A DNA stretch of 64,000 nucleotides from Subtercola sp. (GTDB lineage: Bacteria > Actinomycetota > Actinomycetes > Actinomycetales > Microbacteriaceae), in assembly GCA_025463765.1 (NCBI GenBank), contig JAODBC010000027.1:1-64000 (forward strand), given 5' to 3'. Below the pieces are notes generated by a model. That model saw only the letters and a program-made list of their open reading frames with translations, ran no database searches and was not told where the DNA came from. Numbering within the stretch: position 1 is the first letter of the stretch; each line of letters begins with the position of its first letter. Below are positions 24,319-33,562 of this stretch, one piece after another. Made by a program: the position numbers and the translations under genes.

Positions 24319-25758
24319 ATGAGACGCAGCCCCTGGAGCACCCTGGTGGTGCTCGCGATAGCGCAGTTCATGGTGGTGCTCGACGTCACCATCGTGAACG
24401 TCGCGCTGCCGAACATGCAGACCGACCTGAACTTCGCTCCGGATGATCTGCAGTGGGTCATCAGCGCATACACCCTGATCTTCGGTGGTTTTCTGCTGCT
24501 GGGCGGTCGCTCGGCCGACCTCATCGGGCGGCGGCGCGTCTTCGTCGCCGGACTCATCGTGTTCGCCCTCTCGTCACTCGCGGCGGGGCTGGCGACCTCG
24601 CCGCTCGAGCTGATCGTGTTCCGCGGCGTTCAGGGCCTCGGCGGCGCGATGCTCTCGGCCTCGGCGCTGACCATTCTGATGGTCACCTTCGAGCACGGCC
24701 GTCGCCGCAACATCGCGCTCGGCGTGTGGGGCGGGCTCGCCGGGCTCGGCGGAACCCTGGGCGCCATTCTCGGCGGCGTGCTGGTCGACGCGCTCAGCTG
24801 GCGCTGGGTGTTCTTGGTGAACGTTCCCATCGGTGTGCTCGTTGTCATTGCCGCGTTCTTGATCGTGCGTGAGAGTCGCGCAGACATCACCGGTCGCCGC
24901 ACGTTCGACGTGGCCGGGGCCGTGCTCAGTACCGCCGGGCTGCTCGCCATCATGCTCGGCGTCATCCGCGCCGAACCGCTGGGCTGGGGGTCGGTCGAGG
25001 TCATCGGGCTGCTCGCCGGCGGCGTGCTGTTGCTCGGGGCGTTCGTCTTCGTCGAGTCGCGCTCGGCGGCCCCGCTGATTCCGCTGCGGCTGTTCCGCAC
25101 GCGGAGCCTGTCGCTGTCGGTCGTCGCACTCGGGCTCAACAGCGCCGGCTTCTTGGCGATGTTCTTTCTCACCGCGATCTTCTTTCAGCAGGTGCGCGGG
25201 CTCTCTGCGCTCGACACGGGGCTGGCCTTTCTGCCGATGGGTATCGCCGCCATCGTGGGTGCCGTCGTGGCCTCGCGCTTCGTGACGACCTTCGGCACGC
25301 GACCGGTGCAGATCGTGGCGGCCGTGATCAGCGTGATCGGACTGCTGCTGCTCACCCAATCCGACGCGACCTCCGGCTACGCCACGAGCCTGCTGCCCGG
25401 GCTGGTGCTGTTCGGCCTCGGCATCACCGCGATGGGTGTTCCGGCCCAGGTTGCGGCGCAATCGAAGGTGCATCGTGATGACGCCGGTGCGGCATCCGGT
25501 GTTCTGAACGCCGGCTACCAGGTGGGTGGCGCGCTCGGGCTCGCGGTGATCACGACCCTGGCGACCTCGCACATCGCCGACGCGATGGCCGGCGGCACGG
25601 CGCCCGTGGCTGCGGCCGTCGACGGCTTTCAGTTCGGCTTGCTTGTCGCAGCGGTCTTCGCTGCGGCGAACATCGTGATCGCCCTGCTCTCCCCCACCGT
25701 CAAGGTCTCCCAGACCGAGGCCACAGAAATCGCCGAGCTCGACCCCGTCGCTCTCTGA
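24319..25758 (+). CDS. MFS transporter, DHA2 (EmrB/QacA) type
   Basis: The 479-aa protein is a proton-driven exporter with about 14 membrane segments. The N-terminus carries the DHA2 motif (AQFMVVLDVTIVNVALP), then QWVISAYTLIFGGFLLLGGR, the loop motif RSADLIGRRRVF, and motif C (GGLAGLGGTLGAILGGVL). Substrates of this family are often drugs, dyes or antibiotics. GAAGGA lies before ATG. It stands alone, with a candidate repressor palindrome upstream and a strong hairpin downstream. Confidence 0.92.
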   Translation: MRRSPWSTLVVLAIAQFMVVLDVTIVNVALPNMQTDLNFAPDDLQWVISAYTLIFGGFLLLGGRSADLIGRRRVFVAGLIVFALSSLAAGLATSPLELIVFRGVQGLGGAMLSASALTILMVTFEHGRRRNIALGVWGGLAGLGGTLGAILGGVLVDALSWRWVFLVNVPIGVLVVIAAFLIVRESRADITGRRTFDVAGAVLSTAGLLAIMLGVIRAEPLGWGSVEVIGLLAGGVLLLGAFVFVESRSAAPLIPLRLFRTRSLSLSVVALGLNSAGFLAMFFLTAIFFQQVRGLSALDTGLAFLPMGIAAIVGAVVASRFVTTFGTRPVQIVAAVISVIGLLLLTQSDATSGYATSLLPGLVLFGLGITAMGVPAQVAAQSKVHRDDAGAASGVLNAGYQVGGALGLAVITTLATSHIADAMAGGTAPVAAAVDGFQFGLLVAAVFAAANIVIALLSPTVKVSQTEATEIAELDPVAL

Positions 25759-25786
25759 CGCCACGCACCTTCGCGCCGCCGTGCTC

Positions 25787-25848
25787 CCGCGCCCCTTTGG
25801 CAAGACCGCCCCGTTTCGAACGGGAACGCATCTGCCGAAGGGGCGCGG
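25787..25848. terminator. Convergent hairpin between the MFS and LLM genes
   Basis: Sixteen-nt arms (25787-25802 and 25833-25848; CGCGCCCCTTTGGCA against TGCCGAAGGGGCGCG) pair with one wobble. A smaller stem (CCGTT-TCG-AACGG) is nested in the loop. It lies between two convergent stops and probably stops transcription both ways. Confidence 0.65.
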
Positions 25849-25870
25849 ATGTGCGGGTTAGACCCGGGGG

Positions 25871-26890
25871 CTAGACCCGCGGGGCCCAGCCGAGCAAGGG
25901 GCCGAGGCTGGTGGCCATGTCGGTGAGAATCTGCACGTAGTCGTCGTGCTCGAAGCTGAACGGCAGGGCGAAGACCACCTCGTCGACACTGCGAAACCCG
26001 GCGTGGGCTCGCAGGGCATCCGCCACCTGTTCGGAGCTACCCACGATGTCGGGCGCGAAGAGCATACGGGCGGGGCCCTGCGGGCTAGTCGTACGGGCGA
26101 AACGGCTTTCGGCGTAAGCGTGGTACTTGGCGCGCTGCTCGGGAGTCGCCGTATCGGTCGGAATCACCACGAGCCCCTGCGATGCCCGGGCCGCCTCGCC
26201 CAGAGGGTGCTTCGAGCGGAACAGCGCGATCTGCGCCTCTTGAATACGCGCGAAATCGTCGTCGTCTTCGGCTTTGATGACGCTGCTGCTCAGCAGGTTC
26301 AGCCCGTGTTCGCCGGCCCAGGCGGCCGACGAGAGGCTTGCGGCGCCGTACCAGATGCGGTCGATCAGGCCGGCGGCATGCGGCTGGATGCTCGTGGAGA
26401 AGGTCTCGATGCCCTCTGTTCCGGCGAAGGAACTCATCGCGTCGCCCCGCACTGCGGCCAGCAGGCGTTCGACCCGCTCGTAGGTGAAGTTCTCTGCGGC
26501 CCAGGTGTCGGGGTAGAGGTGCTCCTTGAACGCGTCGAAGTGCATCGGCGGCCCGACGCTCACGCCGGGGTTCAGCCGGCCGCGGCTCAGCACGTCGACC
26601 GTCGAAAGGTCTTCGGCCAGCCGGAACGGGTTCTCGAGCCCCAGCGGAATCACCGCGGTGCCGAGTTCGATGCGGCTCGTGCGCTGGGTCGCGGCGGCCA
26701 GCACCGCCACCGGAGAAGAAATGCCGTACTGCAGATGCCGGTCACGAAGCCACGCGCTGTCGAACCCGAGCTGCTCGCCGAGCTCGATGATGCGCAGGGT
26801 GCTCTCGTGCCCGCCCGAAGGGTCGGCGGGGTCGAACAGGCCGATCGTCAGAAATCCGAGTCGCGTGAGCGGGCGTGCAGCGTCTGTCAT
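25871..26890 (-). CDS. LLM-class flavin-dependent oxidoreductase
   Basis: The protein of about 339 aa is a luciferase-like (beta/alpha)8 barrel that binds FMNH2 or F420. Family marks are LGFLTIGLFDPADP at strand 1, GFDSAWLRDRHLQYG, IELGTAVIPLGLENPFRLAE and the VLSRGRLNPGVSVG segment. ATG 26890 is preceded by AGAGG at a 6-nt spacing; a GTG two codons upstream is possible. No substrate can be named. It is followed by a convergent hairpin and precedes no obvious partner reductase. Confidence 0.85.
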   Translation of the reverse strand: MTDAARPLTRLGFLTIGLFDPADPSGGHESTLRIIELGEQLGFDSAWLRDRHLQYGISSPVAVLAAATQRTSRIELGTAVIPLGLENPFRLAEDLSTVDVLSRGRLNPGVSVGPPMHFDAFKEHLYPDTWAAENFTYERVERLLAAVRGDAMSSFAGTEGIETFSTSIQPHAAGLIDRIWYGAASLSSAAWAGEHGLNLLSSSVIKAEDDDDFARIQEAQIALFRSKHPLGEAARASQGLVVIPTDTATPEQRAKYHAYAESRFARTTSPQGPARMLFAPDIVGSSEQVADALRAHAGFRSVDEVVFALPFSFEHDDYVQILTDMATSLGPLLGWAPRV

Positions 26891-26934
26891 GGTCACCTCT
26901 CGGTATAACGCTACAGGCGCGCGAGGCGAGACCC

Positions 26935-27038
26935 GATCATCCGCCCGGGCACAGCGCCCGTCGCGCGAGGGGCGGCCACGGTCATCCGCCCGCCGCAGCG
27001 CCCGTCACACGTGCTGCGTCGCCCCGGTCATCCGCCCT
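26935..27038. repeat. About 46-bp tandem repeat made from a gene end
   Basis: GGTCATCCGCCC occurs at about 26935 (first G to A change, GATCATCCGCCC), 26980 and 27026, each of the first two followed by a related GCAGCGCCCGTC stretch. The last copy contains the stop codon of the dehydrogenase gene at 27028. The pattern is a 45-46 bp duplication, 2.3 copies, downstream of that gene. Confidence 0.65.
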
Positions 27039-27900
27039 CGGTGAACAGCGGCATGAAGCTCGTCGCCACGGCAGCGATGTCGTCGTCGGCGTGCCCGCTG
27101 TCGGCAGCGACCGTGAAGGCCTGCTGCAACGCGTCGAGCAGGTGACCGGGCATGCCGGTCGCCGCAGCCGCCTGCTGCATGAGGCCCAGGTCTTTCACGA
27201 GGCCGTCGACCGCGAACGACGGCGTGAAGTCGTTGCCGAGCATCATGCCGCCCTTGAGCTGCGCATACGGGCTGTCGGATGCCCCGCCCTCGATGCTCGC
27301 CAGAAACAGCCGCGGGTCGACACCGAGGGCTCGGCTGAGGGCCAGCGATTGCGCGGTGGCGGCCGTGAGCGACGCAACCCACGCGTTGCACGCCAGTTTC
27401 AGCCCGCTCGCCTGGCCCACAGCAGAGCCAGCGTTGATGGTCTTCGAACCGATCGCCGCCAGCACGGGCTGTAATCGCTCGACGGCATCGGGCGGGCCCG
27501 AGACGAGCGCGACGAGTGTGCCCTCGTCGGCCGGCTTCTTCGTACCGACGACGGGGGCATCGACGAACGTGACGGCATCGGCGTCGGCGATGGCGGCGAG
27601 GCGGTGCGCGCCCGCCGGCCCGACGGTGGCCGACTGCATCCAGATCGAGCCGTTGGGCAGAGCAGCCAGCGCGGGCGCCGCGACCTCAGCAACAGCGGCT
27701 TCGTCGAACAGCATCGTGAGCAGTACGTCGGCGCCGGTCGCGGCGGCGGCTGGCGAGTCGGCGACTGTGGCGCCGTCGGCGGCGAGCGCCTGGGCCTTGG
27801 CCGCGTGCCGGTTCCACACCGTCACGTCGAGCCCAGCGCGAAGCAGGCTGCGTGCCATGCCCGCGCCCATGGTTCCCGTGCCGAGTACTGCGACGCGCAT
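27028..27900 (-). CDS. NAD(P)-dependent 3-hydroxyisobutyrate-dehydrogenase-family oxidoreductase
   Basis: The 290-aa enzyme is a beta-hydroxyacid dehydrogenase: N-terminal Rossmann fold (MRVAVLGTGTMGAGMARSLL), Arg in WNRHAAKA suggesting NADP preference, substrate-binding FVDAPVVGTKKPADEGTL, and the catalytic Lys region GQASGLKLACNAWVAS (Lys then Asn). Substrates of the family include 3-hydroxyisobutyrate, tartronate semialdehyde and glyoxylate. AAGGGAG precedes ATG. It is 42 nt after the VOC gene on the same strand, though that gene has its own leaderless start. Confidence 0.88.
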   Translation of the reverse strand: MRVAVLGTGTMGAGMARSLLRAGLDVTVWNRHAAKAQALAADGATVADSPAAAATGADVLLTMLFDEAAVAEVAAPALAALPNGSIWMQSATVGPAGAHRLAAIADADAVTFVDAPVVGTKKPADEGTLVALVSGPPDAVERLQPVLAAIGSKTINAGSAVGQASGLKLACNAWVASLTAATAQSLALSRALGVDPRLFLASIEGGASDSPYAQLKGGMMLGNDFTPSFAVDGLVKDLGLMQQAAAATGMPGHLLDALQQAFTVAADSGHADDDIAAVATSFMPLFTEGG

Positions 27901-27942
27901 CAGTGGCTCCCTTTCTCGGTGGCGGCTCGGCCGTTCATCCGG

Positions 27943-28314
27943 TCAGTCCTTCGGGTTGATCAGGCAGAACGGATGCCCGGCCGGGTCGAGATACACCCGA
28001 AAAGTCTCTCCGCCCGAACCCGTCGCGGTCGCTCCGATGTCGAGAACCTGCCGCTCGCCCACGTCGAGGTCGTCGACTTTCACATCGAAATGCATCTGTT
28101 GCGGCACCGCCTGCCCCGGCCACTGCGGCGCGGTGTACTCATCAACCCGCTGAAACGCCACGATCGGCCGGCTGTCACCCGGCCCAGACCCCACCAGCTC
28201 GACCCAGTCCGGTTCGTCGGCCACCTTCTCGAGGCCGAGCAACTCGGCGTAGAACGCAGCGAGCGCGGCGGGGTCGGGGCAATCAAGTACTACGACGTCG
28301 AGTGTGCCGATCAT
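27943..28314 (-). CDS. VOC-family (glyoxalase/bleomycin-resistance) protein
   Basis: The 123-aa protein has the paired beta-alpha-beta-beta-beta pattern of the vicinal-oxygen-chelate fold: DVVVLDCPDPAALAAFYAEL, then a second half ending in FRVYLDPAGHPFCLINP. This is the actinobacterial 'VOC family' type without assigned substrate; it may protect against a toxin or act as a small isomerase. TACACT on the minus strand ends 6 nt before ATG, so the transcript is probably leaderless. Confidence 0.85.
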   Translation of the reverse strand: MIGTLDVVVLDCPDPAALAAFYAELLGLEKVADEPDWVELVGSGPGDSRPIVAFQRVDEYTAPQWPGQAVPQQMHFDVKVDDLDVGERQVLDIGATATGSGGETFRVYLDPAGHPFCLINPKD

Positions 28315-28320
28315 GCCTCG

Positions 28321-28326
28321 AGTGTA
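28321..28326 (-). promoter_or_regulatory. -10 box for the leaderless VOC gene
   Basis: TACACT (read on the minus strand) is followed by exactly 6 nt and then the ATG at 28314. Confidence 0.5.
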
Positions 28327-28376
28327 GGTCGGCGGCTGCCGCCGCGCCCAGCCTCTTGCGCCTCCCCGGTACCGCC

Positions 28377-29408
28377 CTACAATGCCGTCGCCCCCTCGTC
28401 ACGCGACGCGGCCCCCGTCGTTGCTGCCCCCGTCGTCGCTGCCCCCGTCGTCGCTGCCGGTGGCGAGAGCGGGGTTTGCAGACGAGAGATGCCGGTGCAA
28501 CTGCTTCTCTCGTTCGCAACGGCAGCTCTCGCGGAAGTGGCCGCCCGGGGTGAGGCTCGCCGCCGCTGCCCGATGAGAACCCCGCCCAGAACCAGCGCGG
28601 TACCCACGGCCTGCCGCCAGCCGAAGACCTCGCCCGCCACCAAGGTGCCGAGCAGCACACCCGTGACCGGGTTGAGCAGCCCCACGAGCCCGACCGTGCC
28701 CGCCGGCAGATGCCGCAACCCGGTGAACCACGCCACGAACGCGAGCGCCGTCGCGACGACGGTCACGTAGGCGAAACCGACCGCCGCGGTGGGCGTTATC
28801 GACGGCGGCCCACCCTCGACGATCAGCGCGACCGGCAGCACCAGCAGACCACCGGCGAGCAACTGCCACGACGTGATGGCCAGCGTCTTCTGCCCGACCG
28901 CCCACTTCTTGGTGAGAATGAACCCCACCGACGACAGCACCATCGCGCTCAGCGAAGCCACCACGCCCAGAGGCTGGATGCTGCCTCCGCCCCCGAGCAG
29001 CATCACCACCACCCCGGCGAATCCCACGGCCGCACCCACCACCGGCAGCACCGTCGGCCGGTCGCTGAGCATCGGCCAGGCCAACAGCAACAGCACGGCG
29101 GCAGACGTCGCCATGATGGTCGACGCCACGCTCGAGGGCAGCAGCTGCGAGGCGATGTAGATCAGTACGAAGAACGCCCCCACGTTGAGCGTGCCGAGCA
29201 CGAGCGACTTGATCCACCACGAGCCGCGCGGGCGCGATCGGGAGAGGGCGAGCAGCAGCAATCCTGCCGGCAGGGCGCGGATGACAGCACCCCACAGCGG
29301 ATGATCGAGCGGCAGAAACTGGCGAGTCACGAAGTAGTTCGAGCCCCACGCCACGGGCGCGATCGCTGTGACGAGCATCCACTTGTAGCGTGTGCGGTCG
29401 ACGCTCAT
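28377..29408 (-). CDS. EamA-family (DMT) transporter with repeat-extended tail
   Basis: The 343-aa protein has ten membrane segments in two EamA halves (starting ITAIAPVAWGSNYFVTRQFL and LSAMVLSSVGFILTKKW). Such proteins export amino acids or metabolites. About 50 residues beyond the last segment are a low-complexity tail containing three TTGAA units, encoded by a 15-bp repeat at 28411-28455. It is divergent from a marR gene with strong palindromes between them, so MarR control is likely. TATAAG lies 6 nt before its ATG, a probable leaderless start. Confidence 0.88.
   Translation of the reverse strand: MSVDRTRYKWMLVTAIAPVAWGSNYFVTRQFLPLDHPLWGAVIRALPAGLLLLALSRSRPRGSWWIKSLVLGTLNVGAFFVLIYIASQLLPSSVASTIMATSAAVLLLLAWPMLSDRPTVLPVVGAAVGFAGVVVMLLGGGGSIQPLGVVASLSAMVLSSVGFILTKKWAVGQKTLAITSWQLLAGGLLVLPVALIVEGGPPSITPTAAVGFAYVTVVATALAFVAWFTGLRHLPAGTVGLVGLLNPVTGVLLGTLVAGEVFGWRQAVGTALVLGGVLIGQRRRASPRAATSARAAVANERSSCTGISRLQTPLSPPAATTGAATTGAATTGAASRDEGATAL
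28411..28455. repeat. 15-bp tandem repeat, three units, in the EamA gene tail
   Basis: Three contiguous copies of GCCCCCGTCGTCGCT (the first with one change) code for repeated TTGAA on the minus strand. The unit length keeps the frame. Confidence 0.85.
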
Positions 29409-29415
29409 CGTGCCC

Positions 29416-29461
29416 TTATAGCTTCCATGGAAGCTATAATACCTTCCCGGGAAGCTATAGT
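29416..29461. promoter_or_regulatory. Twin MarR operators overlapping both divergent promoters
   Basis: A perfect 24-bp palindrome fills 29416-29439 (half site CTTCCATGGAAG at its centre). A second, CTTCCCGGGAAG at 29443-29454, is centred 21 bp away. Both share the half site GGAAGCTATA. The first overlaps the -10 region of the EamA gene (TATAAG); the second abuts TATAGT (29456-29461), the -10 box 6 nt before marR. Binding of MarR would block both genes. Confidence 0.75.
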
Positions 29462-29467
29462 CGAGTC

Positions 29468-29974
29468 ATGCCCGAAATCGATCGCGTCGCGCGAATTCAG
29501 CAGGACTGGGCGAGAGAACGCCCCGACCTCGACGTGACCCCGCAGGGCGTCATCGGCCGCCTGCACCGGCTCGCTGCTCACCTGACGACCGAGCTGACCG
29601 CGGTCTACGAGAAGCACGGCCTCGGCGAGGGCGAGTTCGATGTGCTCGCGGCGCTGCGCCGCGCCGGCTCTCCCTACGAGCGCGCGCCCGGCGAACTCGC
29701 ACAGCACACCATGGTGACGACGGGCGCCATGACGAAGCGCCTCGACCGCCTCACCGCCGCCGGGCTCGTGGTGCGCCGCAACGCCGAGGGCGACGGCCGG
29801 CGCCGGGTGGTGGCGCTGACCCCGCGCGGAGTCGACGTCATCGACGCCGCCTTCACCGACCACATGGCGAACGAGCACCGCCTCGTCGACCAGCTGAGCG
29901 CCGCCGACCGCGCCTCACTGGAGGCCACGCTCACGCGCTGGCTGGCGCTCTACGAGCCGCCTACGCGAGGCTGA
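29468..29974 (+). CDS. MarR family transcriptional regulator
   Basis: The 168-aa protein has the MarR winged helix: LGEGEFDVLAALRRAG, then TTGAMTKRLDRLTAAGLVVR and the wing with GDGRRRVVALTPRG. I choose ATG 29468, because TATAGT ends 6 nt upstream. Two palindromes between it and the EamA gene are almost certainly its own binding sites, making it a repressor of the exporter and of itself. The ligand is unknown. Confidence 0.92.
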   Translation: MPEIDRVARIQQDWARERPDLDVTPQGVIGRLHRLAAHLTTELTAVYEKHGLGEGEFDVLAALRRAGSPYERAPGELAQHTMVTTGAMTKRLDRLTAAGLVVRRNAEGDGRRRVVALTPRGVDVIDAAFTDHMANEHRLVDQLSAADRASLEATLTRWLALYEPPTRG

Positions 29975-30239
29975 TCAGGCTGCGCATGCGGTCGCGGGCG
30001 GTGGTGGGCTCGAGCGCGTTCCACCGAATGTCGTAACAGTGCTCGCGGCACACGGCGAAGCGGAACAGCAGGCCTCCCTCGGTGACTGTCACGTGTTCGT
30101 CGGCCGCTGCCGTGCAGGTTGCGATGAGGCATCCGGCGGCCAGCGGCCGTTGCCGAGGTGGTGCGCCCGCGAGGTTGCGGCTGCGCAGCTGCCAGCCCTG
30201 CCAGAGCTTGCGAGTGTTTCGTACCACTGCCGATGCCAT
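29961..30239 (-). CDS. Hypothetical small protein downstream of ppsA
   Basis: A 92-aa reading frame starts 3 nt after the ppsA stop with GGAG 5 nt upstream, so it could be translated from the ppsA mRNA. It is Arg-rich at the N-terminus and has two Cys pairs (CLIATC and CREHC), but no family I recognise. It overlaps the end of marR by 14 nt on the other strand. Codon use is acceptable, but it could be a chance frame in GC-rich DNA. Confidence 0.5.
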   Translation of the reverse strand: MASAVVRNTRKLWQGWQLRSRNLAGAPPRQRPLAAGCLIATCTAAADEHVTVTEGGLLFRFAVCREHCYDIRWNALEPTTARDRMRSLISLA

Positions 30240-30241
30240 CT

Positions 30242-32689
30242 CTACTCCGCCGAAGTCACAGAGAGCTCGGCCGGAACATGGCCGGGCGTGATGGGGTGGG
30301 TGGCCGCCGGCAGTGACGCGAGTCGTTGCCAGGTCTGTACGACGGTGTCGGGGTTGAGCGAGATGGAGCCGATGCCTTGTTCCATGAGCCATTCGGCGAA
30401 ATCCGGATGATCGCTGGGCCCCTGCCCGCAGATTCCGACGTATTTGCCGCGAGCCAGGCACGCCTCGATGGCCATGCTGAGCAGCCGCTTCACCGCGGGA
30501 TCGCGTTCGTCGAACGATCCGGCCATCACGGCGGAGTCGCGGTCGACGCCGAGGGTGAGCTGGGTGAGGTCGTTCGAGCCGATGGAGAACCCGTCGAAGT
30601 GGTCGAGAAACGCGTCGGCGAGCAGCGCGTTCGAGGGCACCTCGCACATCATCACGACCTGCAGCCCGTTCTCACCGCGCACCAGGCCGTTCTCACCGAG
30701 CGCGGCGATCACGGCTGCGGCCTCTGGCACGGTGCGCACGAAGGGAATCATGATCTTCACGTTCGTGAGCCCCATTTCGTCGCGCACGTATTTCAGCGCA
30801 CGGCATTCGAGATCGAAGCACTCCCTGAATTCAGGGCTGACATAACGGGATGCCCCGCGGAACCCGATCATCGGATTCTCTTCAACGGGTTCGTACTGAG
30901 TGCCGCCGACCAGGTTCGCGTACTCGTTCGATTTGAAATCCGACATGCGCACGATCACCGGATTCGGCCAGAACGCCGCCGCGATGGTCGACACCCCCTC
31001 GGCGACGCGCTTCACGAAGAAATCTTCGGCAGAGGAGTACGGCGCGATGCGTTCGGCGATCTTCTCGAGAACCTCCGGCCCGAGAGAAGCCGCCTCGTCG
31101 CCCGTCGCGAGCAGCGCCTTCGGGTGAATACCGATCTGCCGGTTGATGATGAACTCCAGCCGCGCCAGCCCCACCCCGTCGTTCGGAGTCTGCGCGAAGG
31201 TGAACGCCTGCTCGGGCGTTCCCACGTTCATCATCACCGACACCGGAATCTCGGGCAGATCACCCTGCTCCACATGCTCGAGCGTGTAGTCGAGAATGCC
31301 GTCGTACACGTACCCCGTCTCACCCTCACTGCACGAGACCGTGACCTCTTGCCCGTCGACCAGGGTGAACGTGCCGTCTCCGGTGCCGACGACCGCCGGC
31401 ACTCCGAGCTCGCGGGCGATGATCGCCGCGTGGCAGGTACGCCCGCCACGATTCGTCACGATCGCCGAAGCGCGCTTCATGATCGGCTCCCAATCGGGGT
31501 CGGTCATGTCGGCCACCAGCACGTCGCCGGTCTGGAACTGGTGCATGTCGGCGATCGAGGTCAGCACCCGCACGGGCCCTGCGCCGATCTTGTGCCCGAT
31601 GGCGCGCCCCTCGGCCACAACCGAGCCCCGGGCATCCAGGTGGAACCGCTCGGTACGACCGGTTCGCCGCGTGATCACCGTCTCGGGGCGAGCCTGCACG
31701 ATGTAGAGCTGACCGTCGACACCGTCTTTGGCCCACTCGATATCCATCGGGCGGCCATAGTGCTTCTCGATGGCCACGGCGTGCCGCGCGAGGGTCTCGA
31801 TCTCGGCATCGGTGAGGCTGAACAAGCGCGCCTCGTCGGCCGGCACCGGCACGAACTCGACCGTGCGGCCCACCGCCGCGTCGATCGTATAGATCATCTT
31901 GGTCGCCTTCGCACCCGCGGTGCGCTTCAAAATCGCCGGCTTACCTGCCGCGAGCGCAGCCTTGTAGACCGTGAACTCGTCGGGGTTCACCGCGCCCTGC
32001 ACGACTCCCTCGCCCAGGCCGAATGCCGAAGTGATGAGCACCGCACCGTCGTACCCCGACTCGGTGTCGAGCGTGAACATGACTCCAGACGCCGCAAGAT
32101 CGGAGCGCACCATCCGCTGCACCCCGACCGAGAGCGCGACCTCCGCGTGCACAAAACCCTGGTGCACCCGGTACGAGATCGCCCGGTCGGTGTACAGCGA
32201 CGCGAACACCTCGTGCACCGCCTGCAGCACGTTGTCGATGCCACGGATGTTCAGGAACGTCTCCTGCTGCCCCGCGAACGACGCATCCGGCAGGTCTTCG
32301 GCCGTCGCGCTCGAACGAATGGCCCACGACGCCGGATGCTCAGGGCTCTCGTCTACCGTGAGCGCCGCGTAGTACGCCCGCAGCGACTCCTCGATGTCTT
32401 CAGGCAACGGCGTCGCCATGATGTCGGCGCGGATGCTCGCCCCCGCCTTCGCGAGCGCCTCGGTGTCTTCGGCGTCGAGCCCGATGAGCACCTCGGCGAT
32501 GCGGTCTTCCAGCCCCGTCGTCGACAAGAACCGGCGGAACGCATCTGCCGTCGTCGCGAAGCCCGTCGGCACCTTGACGCCCGCGGCCGAGAGGTTGTGG
32601 ATCAGCTCGCCGAGCGAGGCATTCTTGCCCCCCACCGAAGCAACATCTTCAAGACGAACATCAGAGAGCCACAGAATATCGGCAGACAT
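30242..32689 (-). CDS. ppsA: Phosphoenolpyruvate synthase
   Basis: The 815-aa enzyme makes phosphoenolpyruvate from pyruvate and ATP, the entry to gluconeogenesis when cells grow on acids or aromatics. It has the ATP-grasp domain ([30 protein letters not shown]), the swivelling phosphohistidine domain ([15 protein letters not shown], active His) and the PEP/pyruvate TIM barrel ([33 protein letters not shown]). Length matches PpsA (about 790-820 aa). ATG 32689 has AAAGG upstream. In this window it would turn pyruvate from HpaI into sugar precursors. Confidence 0.95.
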   Translation of the reverse strand: MSADILWLSDVRLEDVASVGGKNASLGELIHNLSAAGVKVPTGFATTADAFRRFLSTTGLEDRIAEVLIGLDAEDTEALAKAGASIRADIMATPLPEDIEESLRAYYAALTVDESPEHPASWAIRSSATAEDLPDASFAGQQETFLNIRGIDNVLQAVHEVFASLYTDRAISYRVHQGFVHAEVALSVGVQRMVRSDLAASGVMFTLDTESGYDGAVLITSAFGLGEGVVQGAVNPDEFTVYKAALAAGKPAILKRTAGAKATKMIYTIDAAVGRTVEFVPVPADEARLFSLTDAEIETLARHAVAIEKHYGRPMDIEWAKDGVDGQLYIVQARPETVITRRTGRTERFHLDARGSVVAEGRAIGHKIGAGPVRVLTSIADMHQFQTGDVLVADMTDPDWEPIMKRASAIVTNRGGRTCHAAIIARELGVPAVVGTGDGTFTLVDGQEVTVSCSEGETGYVYDGILDYTLEHVEQGDLPEIPVSVMMNVGTPEQAFTFAQTPNDGVGLARLEFIINRQIGIHPKALLATGDEAASLGPEVLEKIAERIAPYSSAEDFFVKRVAEGVSTIAAAFWPNPVIVRMSDFKSNEYANLVGGTQYEPVEENPMIGFRGASRYVSPEFRECFDLECRALKYVRDEMGLTNVKIMIPFVRTVPEAAAVIAALGENGLVRGENGLQVVMMCEVPSNALLADAFLDHFDGFSIGSNDLTQLTLGVDRDSAVMAGSFDERDPAVKRLLSMAIEACLARGKYVGICGQGPSDHPDFAEWLMEQGIGSISLNPDTVVQTWQRLASLPAATHPITPGHVPAELSVTSAE

Positions 32690-32899
32690 TGGCGAGACCT
32701 TTCGTGAAGGGTGTGGGAGGGTGCGACTGGTGTTCGCCTTTCGATCCTCGCGCCTCAATCGCCCAATATTTTGAGACGGGCGACAGAAAGATCGCCGCTT
32801 TTTGCCAATCTGGAAACTCGGGCTGACTCAAAAGGGAGTCCTGCAAGGCACCGGCCTGCCGCGACCATTACGAAGAGGCTCGCTGGCGAACTGGCTCGC
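32690..32899. other. ppsA upstream region
   Basis: This 210-bp gap holds the presumed ppsA promoter (AT-rich stretch around 32760-32830, unlike the flanks) and the DNA just past the fic fragment. On the minus strand another frame here resembles a displaced C-terminal part of a Fic protein only weakly. No other feature is seen. Confidence 0.35.
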
Positions 32900-33562
32900 T
32901 CACCTGCCCCCGGCGACGATATCGCGAACAATGCCACGAGCTTTCCCGTCACGAAGTACGTCATGGTAATGCTGCTGGACAACCAACAGCGACTCGAGCC
33001 GCCGAGCAGTATCGATTGCCGACGCCTCAAGACCGTGTGCGAAAAACGTGACCCACGCATTCCAGTCTCCAGCCATGCTGACCTCGGCGAGCGCGTCTTG
33101 ATACTGGCTTCGTCGAGCTTCGAACCATGGAGAAACACTGAGCAAGGGTTCGGTCAACACGTGATCTTGCAGGAGCTGAAGCACAATGAGCAGTCGGCTT
33201 AGACGCCCGTTACCGTCGTTGAAAGGATGAATTGTCTCAAACTGATAGTGCGTCATGGCCGCAGCGACCAGCGAATCTCGATCGGTCACGTCGTTCTCGC
33301 TTCGGCGAATCCACTCTACGAGATCACCGAATGCCGCCTTCAGGGTGGTTCCCGGCGGCATAGGAATGAACCGTGCCTGATCGACCCCACCACCTTGCGT
33401 GCCGATAGCCACCTGAATCGAGCGAATTCTTCCGGCATCACTCGTGTCTGCTGCGGTGCCCGCTACCAACTGTGCATGCAGATCCTCGATGAGGCCGACG
33501 GTTATGGGCCTTCCCTCTGCAAGCGAATCGAACGCAATTTCGGCAGCATGCTCCCAAGTCAA
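32900..33562 (-). pseudogene. Fic-domain AMP-transferase, truncated
   Basis: The frame encodes about 220 aa with a complete Fic core motif, HPFNDGNGR (His112-Arg120), which transfers AMP or another nucleotide to a target side chain. Full-length relatives of this sort are about 370 aa: an N-terminal part with the inhibitory helix and substrate lobe, then a C-terminal winged helix. Both ends are missing here. The frame opens at a TTG only two codons after an in-frame stop and ends before the winged helix. The DNA is AT-richer than its surroundings. It could still be a short active protein, but a decaying acquired gene is more likely. Confidence 0.65.

Noticed and set aside
30326..32707. 793-codon frame opposite ppsA
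   Set aside because: The product is Arg/His/Gly-rich without any domain pattern, while the minus strand encodes an intact PpsA.
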